Positions 8,337 to 17,236 of a DNA stretch of 64,000 nucleotides are shown here, one piece after another. The position numbers and the translations under genes were made by a program. Source of the stretch: SABI01 sp963677695 (GTDB taxonomy: Bacteria; Spirochaetota; Spirochaetia; Sphaerochaetales; Sphaerochaetaceae); contig CAXXUJ010000001.1 in the NCBI GenBank assembly GCA_963677695.2, positions 806,001 to 870,000 of the forward strand. Direction: 5' to 3'. Each line of letters starts with the position of its first letter. The first letter of the stretch is position 1. The notes beneath the pieces are model-generated. The model did no database searches, was not told the origin of the DNA, and saw only the letters and a list, made by a program, of their open reading frames with translations.

Positions 8337-11213
8337 CTATAATTTGAATCTCAGGACTACCTCGCCCTTCTCTCTGTCGATACTGATGTGGTTTCCATCA
8401 CTGTCACCGCTGAATAGCGCTTTCCCGGAGGTCGCCATGGTGAGTGTGTTCAGGAAACTGAGCCCCTGATTCAGGACAGCCTCAAGCTGTGCATCTTCCA
8501 TCTGGGGAGACGGTTCTTTCTTCTCTTCCATGTCCTCAGATTCCTCTCCTATGTCTGCAACTTCAGAGTCTTTCGCTATATCGAGAGCTGGTTCTTCCGG
8601 TTCTTCACCTTCGATATCTACGGAAGAACCTGTTTTCTCTGATACTGAATCAGTAGAAATGGGATCAGAGGTTTCATCCTCGGAGAGCATCTCCTGTTCC
8701 GTCTGTTCTTCGATGAGTTCATTGATGAATGACGGGGAGGATTCTACGCCCTTCTCGATCTCTTCTTGGAAGAGTTCTCTGATCTGGCTGAGGAATCGGT
8801 TCTGCTCTTCCCTGCTGAACTCTACAGCATCGGCCGAGCCTGTAAGAACGGCATTGAACAGTTCCTGTTTCATATGAATGCCTGCAAGGATCTTCTCTTC
8901 GATTGAATTCTTGCTCACCAGGTTGATCACATTCACCTTGCTGCTGCTCTGCCCTATACGGTGGATCCTCCCTATCCTCTGATTGAGCCGGGCAGGGTTC
9001 CACGGAAGTTCGACGTTAATCAGCAGGTCGCAGTTCTGGAGGTTAAGGCCGACCCCTCCGGCGTCGGTGGAAAGGAAGACAAGACAATCAGGGTCATCCC
9101 TGAATTCATCAATCAGTACCTGCCTTTTTGCAACAGGGACTTTCCCGTTGAACAGGATATGACGGATACCCTTCTCTTCAAGCTGTCTGCTCACGAGGTT
9201 TTCCATCATCGTCCATTCAGTGAATATGACAGCTTTCCTTCTGTTGCCGATGACCTCTTCCTCTATGATGTCGCTCAGCTCGGAGAGTTTGGGTGAATAA
9301 CTGGTCTTCTTGTCGACGAGAAATGTGGAATCACACACCATTCTCATAGCCTGCAGGAGTTTCTGCATGAGCAGGAGGTCGACTGGAGAGATGAATTTCT
9401 TTTCAATGATCTGCATGAGACCAGACATATATCCCTGATGGATTTGTGTCTGCTTCGGATGAAGAGGGAGGGTGTAGGTGTTCTGAGTAATCTCGGGAAG
9501 GGATTCAAACACTTCTTTCTTCGTTCTTCTGATAAGTACATCCTTCAGCTTCTCGTGGATGACATCAAGGTTGCGATATCCGACGATTTTATTCTTCTTA
9601 TCACGGCTGAGCCTGTAGTGGGTGGCTGCGAATGCCCATAGTGGAGTGAGCAGGCCGGGAGCACAGAACTGCATGATGCTGTACAGATCCTCGAGTTTGT
9701 TTTCAAGGGGAGTGCCTGTAATGACGAGGGCATGGGTTCGCGGTAGGGCGTTGATAGCCTGATGGGTCTTTGTCTCGAAGTTCTTGATTCTCTGTGCCTC
9801 GTCAAGAATGACGAAGTCAGGTGACCACTGGTCAACTGTCGTGATATCACGCATAAGCGCTTCATAGTTCGTTATTTTGAAGAATGATTCGTCACTGAGG
9901 TACTGCCCTCTTCGTTCATCCCTGCTTCCTGCTATGACAAGACATTCCTCGTCAGTGAATTTCTGTATCTCCTGAGCCCACTGACTCTTAAGGGATGCAG
10001 GGCATACAACGAGGGTTTTCGAGAAGCCGAAGAGCTGTTTCTTCACCACGGCAACGGCAATTGCCTGTAAGGTTTTTCCCAGACCCATCTCATCAGCGAT
10101 AAGTGTGCTTTTCCTGAGGGCGGAGAAGACAATTCCCTCCTTCTGGTACGGATAGGGAGAAACCTTGAGAAAAGAGAGATCGACTTTCGCACTTTCAGTA
10201 CTTCGTTCCATCTCCTTCTCGTAGAAGATCGTGTTCATCTTCTCAAGAAGATGGTCGTCAAAAAGGAGAGGAGTTCCTTCTTCGGTCATGAGGTATGACT
10301 CATACAGACGGTAGAGCGGAACCATATCTGATTCCGTATAGACACCAAGGCGTTGGGTAACACAGAGAGGAGCTCCCCGTTTCCGTCCATTCTTCTTATG
10401 CTGAGGCGTACTGTACGGGATCGGCATGTCAGTAATGGGGGTAAAGAGCGATTGAATCGTGCTCCTCAGTTCATCATCAACTATCTGATCATAGAATATG
10501 ACAGGCTTACTCATCCTCGAATCCCAGGTGAGATGAATGAAAGGGAAGCTCTCATCTCTGGTTTCGGGCTCTCCTTTCTTAGTATTCCTCAGCGTTCTGT
10601 GGGTAAAAATAAGGTGCTTGCACATGCCCAGATTGCTTGAAGCGAAATCTGCACAGGTACAATGACCCTGAATTGACTCGGAATCGTACACGGTGACAGT
10701 GTATGCCTTTCCTTTCTCCCCCCTCACGGTATGCTGCCCCCTGAACAGATCTCCCCTGCTCAAGGAAAGACTCTCTTCAAAGGAACGGTCGAAGCGGGCA
10801 TCGACCGCCGCCTTCATCACCTCTTCGGGAGTGAGGACCTCGATGGATTCATCCACCTCTTCCTTTACTCTATCCGGAACAGAAGAGCTGCGGTACTCAG
10901 GGAAAGCCTCGTTCTTCTTTCTCCCTGAAAGGTCAAGATAGGCGGCGACTGTATGCTTGCAGCCTCTTTCAGGGTAGGGACAGGTGCAGGAGGAATCGAA
11001 ATGTCCCTCGCCAGCCTCTCCTTCCTCCTCTCTCAGTACAACCTCATACTCTCCATGGGTTCCTGTGAACGAATAAGTATATGTAAGAGGATCATCTTCC
11101 ACGTCGATAAGGGCATAGCCTCCGAGGTGGTATAGATTCTCTCCCCTTTCATAGATCTTCCTGCTTGCCGCAAGATCGTTTCTGATGTGATCGATTTTCA
11201 GGTCTCTGTTCAT
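8337..11213 (-). CDS. SNF2-family DEAD/H helicase with SWIM zinc fingers
   Basis: A 958-residue protein. The N terminus has a SWIM finger (CTCPYPERGCKH, residues 76-87) and a second CxC...CxH set (CTCADFASSNLGMCKH, near residue 185). The SNF2 ATPase core follows: motif I DEMGLGKTLQAIA, motif II DEAQ, GTPLENKLEDLYS, then helicase C with STDAGGVGLNLQ and motif VI QRIGRIHRIGQ. After the core there is a long acidic, low-complexity tail (Glu/Asp/Ser, about residues 810-930). The role is probably ATP-driven remodelling of protein-DNA complexes. No strong Shine-Dalgarno is seen before the ATG. It forms an operon with the SEC-C gene. Confidence 0.9.
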   Translation of the reverse strand: MNRDLKIDHIRNDLAASRKIYERGENLYHLGGYALIDVEDDPLTYTYSFTGTHGEYEVVLREEEGEAGEGHFDSSCTCPYPERGCKHTVAAYLDLSGRKKNEAFPEYRSSSVPDRVKEEVDESIEVLTPEEVMKAAVDARFDRSFEESLSLSRGDLFRGQHTVRGEKGKAYTVTVYDSESIQGHCTCADFASSNLGMCKHLIFTHRTLRNTKKGEPETRDESFPFIHLTWDSRMSKPVIFYDQIVDDELRSTIQSLFTPITDMPIPYSTPQHKKNGRKRGAPLCVTQRLGVYTESDMVPLYRLYESYLMTEEGTPLLFDDHLLEKMNTIFYEKEMERSTESAKVDLSFLKVSPYPYQKEGIVFSALRKSTLIADEMGLGKTLQAIAVAVVKKQLFGFSKTLVVCPASLKSQWAQEIQKFTDEECLVIAGSRDERRGQYLSDESFFKITNYEALMRDITTVDQWSPDFVILDEAQRIKNFETKTHQAINALPRTHALVITGTPLENKLEDLYSIMQFCAPGLLTPLWAFAATHYRLSRDKKNKIVGYRNLDVIHEKLKDVLIRRTKKEVFESLPEITQNTYTLPLHPKQTQIHQGYMSGLMQIIEKKFISPVDLLLMQKLLQAMRMVCDSTFLVDKKTSYSPKLSELSDIIEEEVIGNRRKAVIFTEWTMMENLVSRQLEEKGIRHILFNGKVPVAKRQVLIDEFRDDPDCLVFLSTDAGGVGLNLQNCDLLINVELPWNPARLNQRIGRIHRIGQSSSKVNVINLVSKNSIEEKILAGIHMKQELFNAVLTGSADAVEFSREEQNRFLSQIRELFQEEIEKGVESSPSFINELIEEQTEQEMLSEDETSDPISTDSVSEKTGSSVDIEGEEPEEPALDIAKDSEVADIGEESEDMEEKKEPSPQMEDAQLEAVLNQGLSFLNTLTMATSGKALFSGDSDGNHISIDREKGEVVLRFKL

Positions 11214-11299
11214 GTATCAGTTGTACCATGGAAATGGAGGATATCACTAGACGAAAAGAATATAGAAGAGGATAATTCCCGTAAGAATAGAGTTGACGA

Positions 11300-11334
11300 T
11301 ACATGAGCCTGTCTATTCTTCAGCGACTCATGTA
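11300..11334. promoter_or_regulatory. Inverted repeat between SNF2 and DUF2442 genes
   Basis: TACATGAG (11300-11307) and CTCATGTA (11327-11334) form a perfect 8-bp inverted repeat with a 19-bp spacer, in the divergent intergenic region between the helicase and DUF2442 genes. It could be an operator or an RNA hairpin. No regulator is known. Confidence 0.3.
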
Positions 11335-11406
11335 CAATGGATCAGAGCGTAGCTGATTATTAGAACATATGGTTTTAAGTCGATGTTGCGACTCAAGGAG
11401 GGTGAC

Positions 11407-11646
11407 ATGAACCCACGTGTTACAGCAGTATCACCAGAAGCGGACTTCACCTTGCTGCTGACATTCTCTAACCAGGAAAAGCGGGTATTTGATGTAAAAC
11501 CGTATCTGGATAAGGGAGTCTTCAGGGAGTTGAGGGACCCTGCAATATTCAGCACCGTAAAAGTCTTTCATGGAAGCATCCAATGGATACACGAACAGGA
11601 TTTCTGTCCTGATACGTTATATGAAGAGGGAATACCTCTCTCCTGA
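11407..11646 (+). CDS. DUF2442 family protein
   Basis: A 79-residue protein matching the DUF2442 pattern: RVTAVSPEADFTLLLTFSNQ at the start, then VFDVKPYLDKGVFRELRD and the ending IQWIHEQDFCPDTLYEEG. Such proteins are often paired with a DUF4160 protein in toxin-antitoxin-like gene pairs, but no DUF4160 ORF is visible next to it. The ATG at 11407 has an ideal Shine-Dalgarno (AAGGAGG at 11395-11401, 5-bp gap); an upstream in-frame ATG at 11383 has none. The molecular function is unknown. Confidence 0.75.
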   Translation: MNPRVTAVSPEADFTLLLTFSNQEKRVFDVKPYLDKGVFRELRDPAIFSTVKVFHGSIQWIHEQDFCPDTLYEEGIPLS

Positions 11647-11893
11647 GGTGCAGATATACTGCGTGTCAAAGAATTCAGGTCTGAGGACCTCCCGTTTATT
11701 ACCATTCATTCCCATCTCTTACGATACCCATCATTGATTCGATAGAATGCCATCTCTCCATTTCGATTACACGTGCATTTTGTTCAGTGAATTCTGAATG
11801 TTCTCATATTTTTTCCCGATACACGAAGCACTCTTTTACTCCTGCCGGTACTTCCTATGTAGGGCACTCAAGGTGCTCGAAGAGGAAATTTGT

Positions 11894-13006
11894 ATGGACA
11901 CGAAGAACATTGCTCAGAATATCGAACAGATGATGAAAGTAAAGGGAGTAAGCATTGAAGAGCTCTCCATCAGGGTGGGTCTCGGTGCGACCACCCTGGC
12001 TCAGGTGATACGGGGAAGGCTTGTTCCCGGCTCGACGCTTGTGATGAAGATCGCAGAGGCTCTCGATATGGAAAGTTCAGAGCTGCTTTCAGAGAGCGTG
12101 ATGCTGAAGTCTCTCCGCTTCCGCTCGAGGACGCTGAACAACGCAGAGAGGCTGAAAAGAAGGGAGAGTATCAGGAAGGCGGGGATGTGGCTTGCAGACT
12201 ACTCTGCTTTGGAAAAGGAGCTTGATGATACAAGACCCTATCTTCTTGAGAACATTGTCTCCTCCTCCCCAACCGCAGCGGCTGTCACTGCCAGGGGAGC
12301 TCTCTCTGTAGGGGAGGCATCTCCCCTGTACGGTCTCAGTAATATTTTAGAAAACGGCGGCATCAAGGTACGGGTGGCTGACTTCGGATTTCCGAAGACC
12401 TGGGGGTTTTCGGTAGGGAAAGGTGAAGGAGGACCTGCCATCATCATCAATACGGGAAGATATCTGACAGCTGAGCGTCAGCTCTTCACCTTAGCCCATG
12501 AGCTCGGTCACCTGATCCTTCACCACCACACCTATGAACCTTCGATAGAGAGTGAGCATGCAGGAGAGGAAAAGGAGGCGAACGAGTTCGCCGGCAGCTT
12601 CCTGCTGCCTCAGAAGGCTTTTGTCGATACGTGGGATGCCTGTGAGGGACTTTCCTTCGTTACGAAGGTACTCAAGGTGAAGAGTATCTTCTCAGTCAGT
12701 TACCAGACGGTACTGATAAGGCTGAATGCATCAGGGGGAGCGACAGGTCTTTCAGAGCTGAACAGGAAGTTCGCCATAGACTACAAGAGAACGTACTGTC
12801 ATGACCTGAAAAACTTCTACGAACCCTTTTCTTTGAGTCCCTCGATGCTCACTCCGGTACGGTTCTCTTCACTTGTTAAAAGAGCGTACGAAGAGAAGCT
12901 CGTCACCTTCCCCCGTGCCGCTCAGATGCTGGGTCTCTCTGTGACCGAGATGAGGATGAGAGTCAACGAGTGGAGCGCTGAAAAGAAAAGACTCCGGTCT
13001 TCCTGA
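11894..13006 (+). CDS. XRE-HTH and ImmA/IrrE-type metallopeptidase regulator
   Basis: A 370-residue protein with an N-terminal Cro/cI-type helix-turn-helix (about residues 8-65, IEELSIRVGLGATTLAQVIRG) and a C-terminal zinc peptidase domain. The catalytic motif is HELGH (residues 202-206) and the third-ligand helix reads EKEANEFAGSFLLP. Proteins of this type cleave or sequester a partner repressor, as ImmA does for ImmR or IrrE for DdrO. The start at 11894 is chosen because the HTH begins right after it and GAAGAGGAAA precedes it. No partner repressor lies next to it, so its target is unknown. Confidence 0.85.
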   Translation: MDTKNIAQNIEQMMKVKGVSIEELSIRVGLGATTLAQVIRGRLVPGSTLVMKIAEALDMESSELLSESVMLKSLRFRSRTLNNAERLKRRESIRKAGMWLADYSALEKELDDTRPYLLENIVSSSPTAAAVTARGALSVGEASPLYGLSNILENGGIKVRVADFGFPKTWGFSVGKGEGGPAIIINTGRYLTAERQLFTLAHELGHLILHHHTYEPSIESEHAGEEKEANEFAGSFLLPQKAFVDTWDACEGLSFVTKVLKVKSIFSVSYQTVLIRLNASGGATGLSELNRKFAIDYKRTYCHDLKNFYEPFSLSPSMLTPVRFSSLVKRAYEEKLVTFPRAAQMLGLSVTEMRMRVNEWSAEKKRLRSS

Positions 13007-13018
13007 ATCGGACCGGAG
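12982..13018 (-). terminator. Rho-independent terminator of the argF transcript
   Basis: Read on the minus strand, a stem CTCCGGTC/GACCGGAG (arms 13011-13018 and 12992-12999, 11-nt loop) is followed by TCTTTTCTTTTC. It lies 25 bp beyond the argF stop and overlaps the 3' end of the convergent peptidase gene. Confidence 0.6.
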
Positions 13019-13042
13019 CTGAGTGCGGATTGAGTGAGTGCT

Positions 13043-14035
13043 TTAAAGGACGTCACTCACTGTTGCGACCATGACGGCCTTGATAGTGTGCATTCTGTTT
13101 TCGGCTTCATCGAAGACGACAGAGTTCTTGCTTCTAAAGACCGAGTCGGTCACTTCCATCTCCTTGATACCGTAGGTCTCCTCGACCATCTTGCTGACCG
13201 AGGTGTTGGTGTCATGGAAGGCAGGGAGGCAGTGCTGGAACATCACCTCAGGGTTACCCGAGGCTGCCATCAGCTCGTCATTGACCTGGTAGGGAAGAAG
13301 GAGTTTTATCCTCTCTGCCATCTGATCCTCTTCTCCCATCGATACCCACACGTCGGTGTAGATGACATCTGCATCCTTGACAGCTTCCTTGGGATCGATG
13401 ATGTACTCGAGCTTCGCACCCGAAGATTCACAGTCGCCTTTCAGCTCTTCCATCAGTTCCTTGTTTGCAGGAAGCTCGGCGGGGCTGGTAATGACAAAGT
13501 GCATTCCCATCTTGGCTGCTCCGATCATCAGTGCATTTGCCATATTGTTTCTTCCATCACCGACGAAAACGAATTTGATTTCGTTCAGGGGTTTTGTGCT
13601 GTGTTCCCTGATCGTCATGAAGTCGGCAAGGATCTGGGTCGGGTGGTCGATATCGGTCAGACCGTTGTAGACGGGAATGCCTGCAAACTCGGCGAGTTCC
13701 TCGACGAGTTCCTGGCTGTTGCCCCGGTACTGAAGACCGTCATAGAAGCGGCCGAGTACCTTTGCGGTATCTTCGATTGATTCCTTCTTTCCCATCTGCG
13801 AGTTGGTCAGGTAGGTGACCCCAGCCCCTTCATCCATAGCTGCCACTTCAAAGGCACATCTGGTTCTGGTGGAGGGCTTGTCGAAGATGAGGACGATGTT
13901 CTTTCCTTCGAGCAGTTTCTCGTAGTTCTTGTCTTGTTTCTTTTTCTTCAGCGTATCTGACAGGTCCAGGAGGTAGGTGATCTCCTCTGCAGTGTAGTCT
14001 TTCAGTGTCAGTAAACTTCTTCCTTTCAAATTCAT
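13043..14035 (-). CDS. argF: Ornithine carbamoyltransferase
   Basis: This enzyme makes citrulline from ornithine and carbamoyl phosphate, or runs in reverse in arginine fermentation. The 330-residue length is normal. It carries the carbamoyl phosphate motif STRTR (residues 55-59), the MxxGE-type loop region, DVWVSMGEE and the ornithine/catalytic HCLPAFHD. The start at 14035 (MNLKGRSLLTLKDYT) is the family start and has GGAG upstream; a longer reading would run into rmuC. It lies 4 bp after rmuC and is probably cotranscribed with it. No other arginine or arc gene is nearby, so the anabolic argF and catabolic arcB roles cannot be told apart. Confidence 0.93.
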   Translation of the reverse strand: MNLKGRSLLTLKDYTAEEITYLLDLSDTLKKKKQDKNYEKLLEGKNIVLIFDKPSTRTRCAFEVAAMDEGAGVTYLTNSQMGKKESIEDTAKVLGRFYDGLQYRGNSQELVEELAEFAGIPVYNGLTDIDHPTQILADFMTIREHSTKPLNEIKFVFVGDGRNNMANALMIGAAKMGMHFVITSPAELPANKELMEELKGDCESSGAKLEYIIDPKEAVKDADVIYTDVWVSMGEEDQMAERIKLLLPYQVNDELMAASGNPEVMFQHCLPAFHDTNTSVSKMVEETYGIKEMEVTDSVFRSKNSVVFDEAENRMHTIKAVMVATVSDVL

Positions 14036-14039
14036 ACCT

Positions 14040-15179
14040 TCAATTCTCCTCAATGTCAGATTCATTCTCAGTCTCTGTATCAATAGACTCGACTGAGCGA
14101 AGTTTCTTCTGTATCGTATCACTTCTTTTCGTAACCTGCGAGAGGTCACTGGTGGCAAGATCGAGATGTTTCCTCATTTTATCGAGGAGAATCCCGAAAC
14201 GGGATATCTCAGACTTCACTGCTGAGAGGAGGTGCCACACCTCACTCGAGCGCTTTTGGATGGCAAGAGTCCGAAATCCCATCTGAAGGGAGTTCAGGAG
14301 AGCCGCAAGGGTTGTGGGACCGGCGATGGAGATCCGGTAGAGCCTCTGGATCTCCTGAACGAACCCGGGAGAACTCAGCACCTCGGCGTACAATCCTTCG
14401 GTGGGAAGGAACAGGACCGCGAAATCGGTGGTGACAGGGACGTTGATGTACTTATCGCTCACATCCTTTGCCTCTTTTTTCACCCTCATCAGGATTGCCT
14501 TCTTCGCCTCTTCTACCGCCGCCTTCTCCCCCTTCTCACGGGCATCGACAAGACGCTCGTAATCTTCCTTGGGAAACTTCGCATCGATAGGAAGGAGAAC
14601 CGGCTCATCATCATTCATTCCGGGAAGGCGGATGGCGAACTCCACCCGCTCGCTGCTGTTCTTTTTTGTAGCCACATTAGTCATATACTGGGAAGGGGTG
14701 AGCACCTCTTCGAGGATCGCATGGAGCTGGAACTCTCCCCACATACCACGTGACTTCACATTGGTAAGCACCCTCTTCAGGTCTCCCACCCCGTCAGCAA
14801 GCTGACTCATCTCGCCCAGACCCCGATTCACGGCGCTCAGCTGTTCACTGACCACCTTGAACGATTCTCCGAGCCGCTTTTCGAGGGTGTCATGCAGCTG
14901 AGTGTCGACAGTGCTTCTTATCTGCTCAAGCCGTTTCTCATTGCTCTCCTGGAGGGAAGAGATCTTTCTGTCTATCGTCTCGTTCACCTGGAAGAGCTGG
15001 TTCTGTGTAAGAGAAGCCATCTGAGTCAGCGTGCCCGCACTCTTCTCATTCTGCTCGCTCATAAGAACGCGAAGCTCCTTCTCCAGCTTCTGCACACTCT
15101 TTTTCATCACAAGGAAAGAGATCAGGGAGACAGAGGCAACAGTGAGAATAATGAGAGAAATCAGAACCAGTGTACTCAT
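14040..15179 (-). CDS. rmuC: DNA recombination protein RmuC
   Basis: A 379-residue protein. It has an N-terminal membrane anchor (residues 4-24), then a long coiled-coil region (SVQKLEKELRVLMSEQ through about residue 130) and the RmuC nuclease-like core (SRGMWGEFQLHAILEEVL, EFAIRLPG, PIDAKFPKEDYERL, VLFLPTEGLYAEVL). RmuC limits inversions at short repeats in E. coli and is predicted to be a PD-(D/E)xK-like nuclease. GAAGGAGG precedes the ATG. It is the first gene of a two-gene unit with argF. Confidence 0.92.
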   Translation of the reverse strand: MSTLVLISLIILTVASVSLISFLVMKKSVQKLEKELRVLMSEQNEKSAGTLTQMASLTQNQLFQVNETIDRKISSLQESNEKRLEQIRSTVDTQLHDTLEKRLGESFKVVSEQLSAVNRGLGEMSQLADGVGDLKRVLTNVKSRGMWGEFQLHAILEEVLTPSQYMTNVATKKNSSERVEFAIRLPGMNDDEPVLLPIDAKFPKEDYERLVDAREKGEKAAVEEAKKAILMRVKKEAKDVSDKYINVPVTTDFAVLFLPTEGLYAEVLSSPGFVQEIQRLYRISIAGPTTLAALLNSLQMGFRTLAIQKRSSEVWHLLSAVKSEISRFGILLDKMRKHLDLATSDLSQVTKRSDTIQKKLRSVESIDTETENESDIEEN

Positions 15180-15265
15180 AGCGTACCTCCTTCTTCGGTG
15201 AAATTGTCTTACTCTTTGTGCATCACATCATAGAAAAAAGGATGGATTCTATCAAGTTGGAGAGG

Positions 15266-16564
15266 TTATGGAAGATCAGATACACTGTCAGCCGCTGTAT
15301 CGGCTATGGCGAAGGCCGGCTCCATCCGTGCCATCTCAGTAAACGATATCCTCAATTCTTCTGCGATATCCCTCCAGGACCGAACGACCGATACCACCTC
15401 ATGTATAATCTCTCTTGCTTTCGTATCGTCCAATCTGAAAAAGGGAGCTACATGGAACATGAGTTCAAGATCTCTTCTGTTATCATCACGGGAAATATTG
15501 AGCGAAAGATCATTTCCATATGGCAGCGGATTTATATCATACGCAGGAGATAATACCCACCCTTCGTCGGTAAGAAGGAACCCGTGATTTCTCAGGTGAT
15601 CATCAGTATTGGAAATAAGAATGGAAAAGAGAATTCGCCTCCATAACTGCTCCAGATCATCACGTATACTCGCTCCATTGCGTACAAGGAAATCCGCAAG
15701 ATCGAGATAGCTTGCACCGGAGTCTCCATCGCGTCTACCCGTCATAGTCATAGCCGAGGAGAAGTGTATTCGTTCTCCTTCTGTGGTGCGATCGAATCTT
15801 TTTGTCAGAAATGTATCATACTCACCCGAAAAATTCTGAAGTACAGCAGGCGATGTCTGTATCCCGGCACGTTCGGCAAGAATATGTGCCAGGTATTCCC
15901 ACCTCGCAACGTTAAACCTGTCATGAGCACTGGGGAATTTTGCGATCCATGGATGACCGGATTCATCAACAACCCCGGCTTTCGGTCTCGCTCCGCCTAG
16001 AGAACTTCCGGGTGCTATGAGCATATTCAGCCACATATCATACTCGGGATCATTCTCACTTCCCGCATACTCCAATTTTCGACTGATGGACTCAAGTCTC
16101 TTCAGCTGAGTCCAAGGAGGGGTTGCGAATTCATGATTGTCGTCAAGGAACGGCCCTTCTTCAGATAGTCGAAAACGAAGACCTCCCATCCTATGTTCAT
16201 CATACACGCCTAGAAGATAATCTGATTCATGCAGCACCCTTCTCTCTCTTCCTTCCAATCGCGCCATCTGTATTTCCCGTCTATCCATCAGGGTTCGTCC
16301 CCATCTATCCGGACAGGTATCAAGAAATACTCCAAAGTTCATATGCTCACGCCGTGTATACTGCGGCCCTGGAAAATTGAGAAGAAACGGATCAAGTGAG
16401 ATATGCTGCTTTCTCGCAAGCCATTCAGGAGCATACTCAAAAGAAAACACTTCTTTTCCTCTTGTAACAGACACATGAAGATTTCCCACGTGTATAGGAG
16501 TGGTCATTCCCTGCCAGTGGGCATATACGTAGATGTTCTTCTCCCTCTGAAATGAACTCTTCAT
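15266..16564 (-). CDS. hipA: HipA-family serine/threonine kinase toxin
   Basis: A 432-residue HipA-like kinase. E. coli HipA phosphorylates glutamyl-tRNA synthetase and induces dormancy. Visible motifs are the N-terminal FGVFLDTCPDRWGR region, a Gly-rich SSLGGARPKA loop (residues 188-196), the ATP-lysine segment WIAKFPS, the catalytic NTDDHLRNHG (Asp and His at 321-323) and the metal site SPAYDINP. All key residues appear present. Its start overlaps the hipB stop by 4 bp. The short HipA N-subdomain seems to be part of this chain, unlike the three-gene HipBST layout. The target is not predictable. Confidence 0.87.
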   Translation of the reverse strand: MKSSFQREKNIYVYAHWQGMTTPIHVGNLHVSVTRGKEVFSFEYAPEWLARKQHISLDPFLLNFPGPQYTRREHMNFGVFLDTCPDRWGRTLMDRREIQMARLEGRERRVLHESDYLLGVYDEHRMGGLRFRLSEEGPFLDDNHEFATPPWTQLKRLESISRKLEYAGSENDPEYDMWLNMLIAPGSSLGGARPKAGVVDESGHPWIAKFPSAHDRFNVARWEYLAHILAERAGIQTSPAVLQNFSGEYDTFLTKRFDRTTEGERIHFSSAMTMTGRRDGDSGASYLDLADFLVRNGASIRDDLEQLWRRILFSILISNTDDHLRNHGFLLTDEGWVLSPAYDINPLPYGNDLSLNISRDDNRRDLELMFHVAPFFRLDDTKAREIIHEVVSVVRSWRDIAEELRISFTEMARMEPAFAIADTAADSVSDLP

Positions 16565-16884
16565 TCTTTCTCTCTCTTATTCACCCGTTCCCTCGGACTC
16601 TTCAGTCCAAGGTCCTGAAGGCGTCTTCCCACCTCATCATCTTTCGCAACTTCGTTCAGGTCATATTCAAGACCGAGGCAGAACAGGACATTCGCATAGA
16701 TGCCGAAGGAAACGGCAGGGTTCCCGTTTTCCACTTTCCTGAGCGTCGTACGGGTGATCCCCGCCCTCTGGGAGAGCATCTCTGTCGTGATACGACGTCT
16801 CAGACGGGCAAGGCGGATGCGCTCTCCGAAGTCACTCATGATGTCCTGCACTGACGGAAGCACCGTCACACTCTTTCTTGACAC
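16561..16884 (-). CDS. hipB: HipB-like XRE-family antitoxin
   Basis: A 107-residue DNA-binding protein with an XRE helix-turn-helix (FGERIRLARLRRRITTEMLSQRAGITRTTLRKVENG, about residues 19-54). It starts with GTG at 16884, preceded by TTGGAGG. It is expected to neutralise the HipA kinase and repress its own operon. The four-base overlap with hipA supports translational coupling. The Lys/Arg/Glu-rich C-terminal tail may contact HipA. Confidence 0.85.
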   Translation of the reverse strand: MSRKSVTVLPSVQDIMSDFGERIRLARLRRRITTEMLSQRAGITRTTLRKVENGNPAVSFGIYANVLFCLGLEYDLNEVAKDDEVGRRLQDLGLKSPRERVNKREKE

Positions 16885-16895
16885 CCTAATCCTCC

Positions 16896-16950
16896 AATAA
16901 TGATTATTATATCAACCATCTATAGATATATTGTATATAATAATATCCTT
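16896..16950 (-). promoter_or_regulatory. Promoter/operator region of hipBA
   Basis: The very AT-rich stretch before hipB holds a perfect palindrome AATAATGATTATT (16896-16908). It overlaps a consensus -10 box on the minus strand (TATAAT, complement of 16906-16911). A second semi-palindrome TATATTGTATATA lies around 16927-16939. Overlap of the palindrome with the -10 fits autorepression by HipB, which is an inference. The rest of the 352-bp gap up to 17237 shows no further gene. Confidence 0.45.
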
Positions 16951-17236
16951 TATTTCAACAATAAAAAGGAGAAAGATTGAAATGGAGGAATCTGTCGTCT
17001 CTGTGTGAGTACCAGTGCAATGCAGGTTCGGCTGCGACCTATTCCGTGATACCTTTTCACGCATATTCCTCACTTATGGCAGATTTTGTTGCGAAATCTA
17101 CGTATGCATACAGCGAAATTTGCTTTGTTTTAAGGTGTTGAGATACCTTTCTGAATTTGTTTCATTTCCATCAATGACAAGTGACATAAGTTATGATAGA
17201 ATGGGAGCACACTACAGGAGGAGCAGTGAGCAGCAG

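Noticed and set aside
13034..14158. Long plus-strand ORF (248 codons) opposite argF
   Set aside because: It is an antisense shadow; argF on the minus strand has all active-site motifs.
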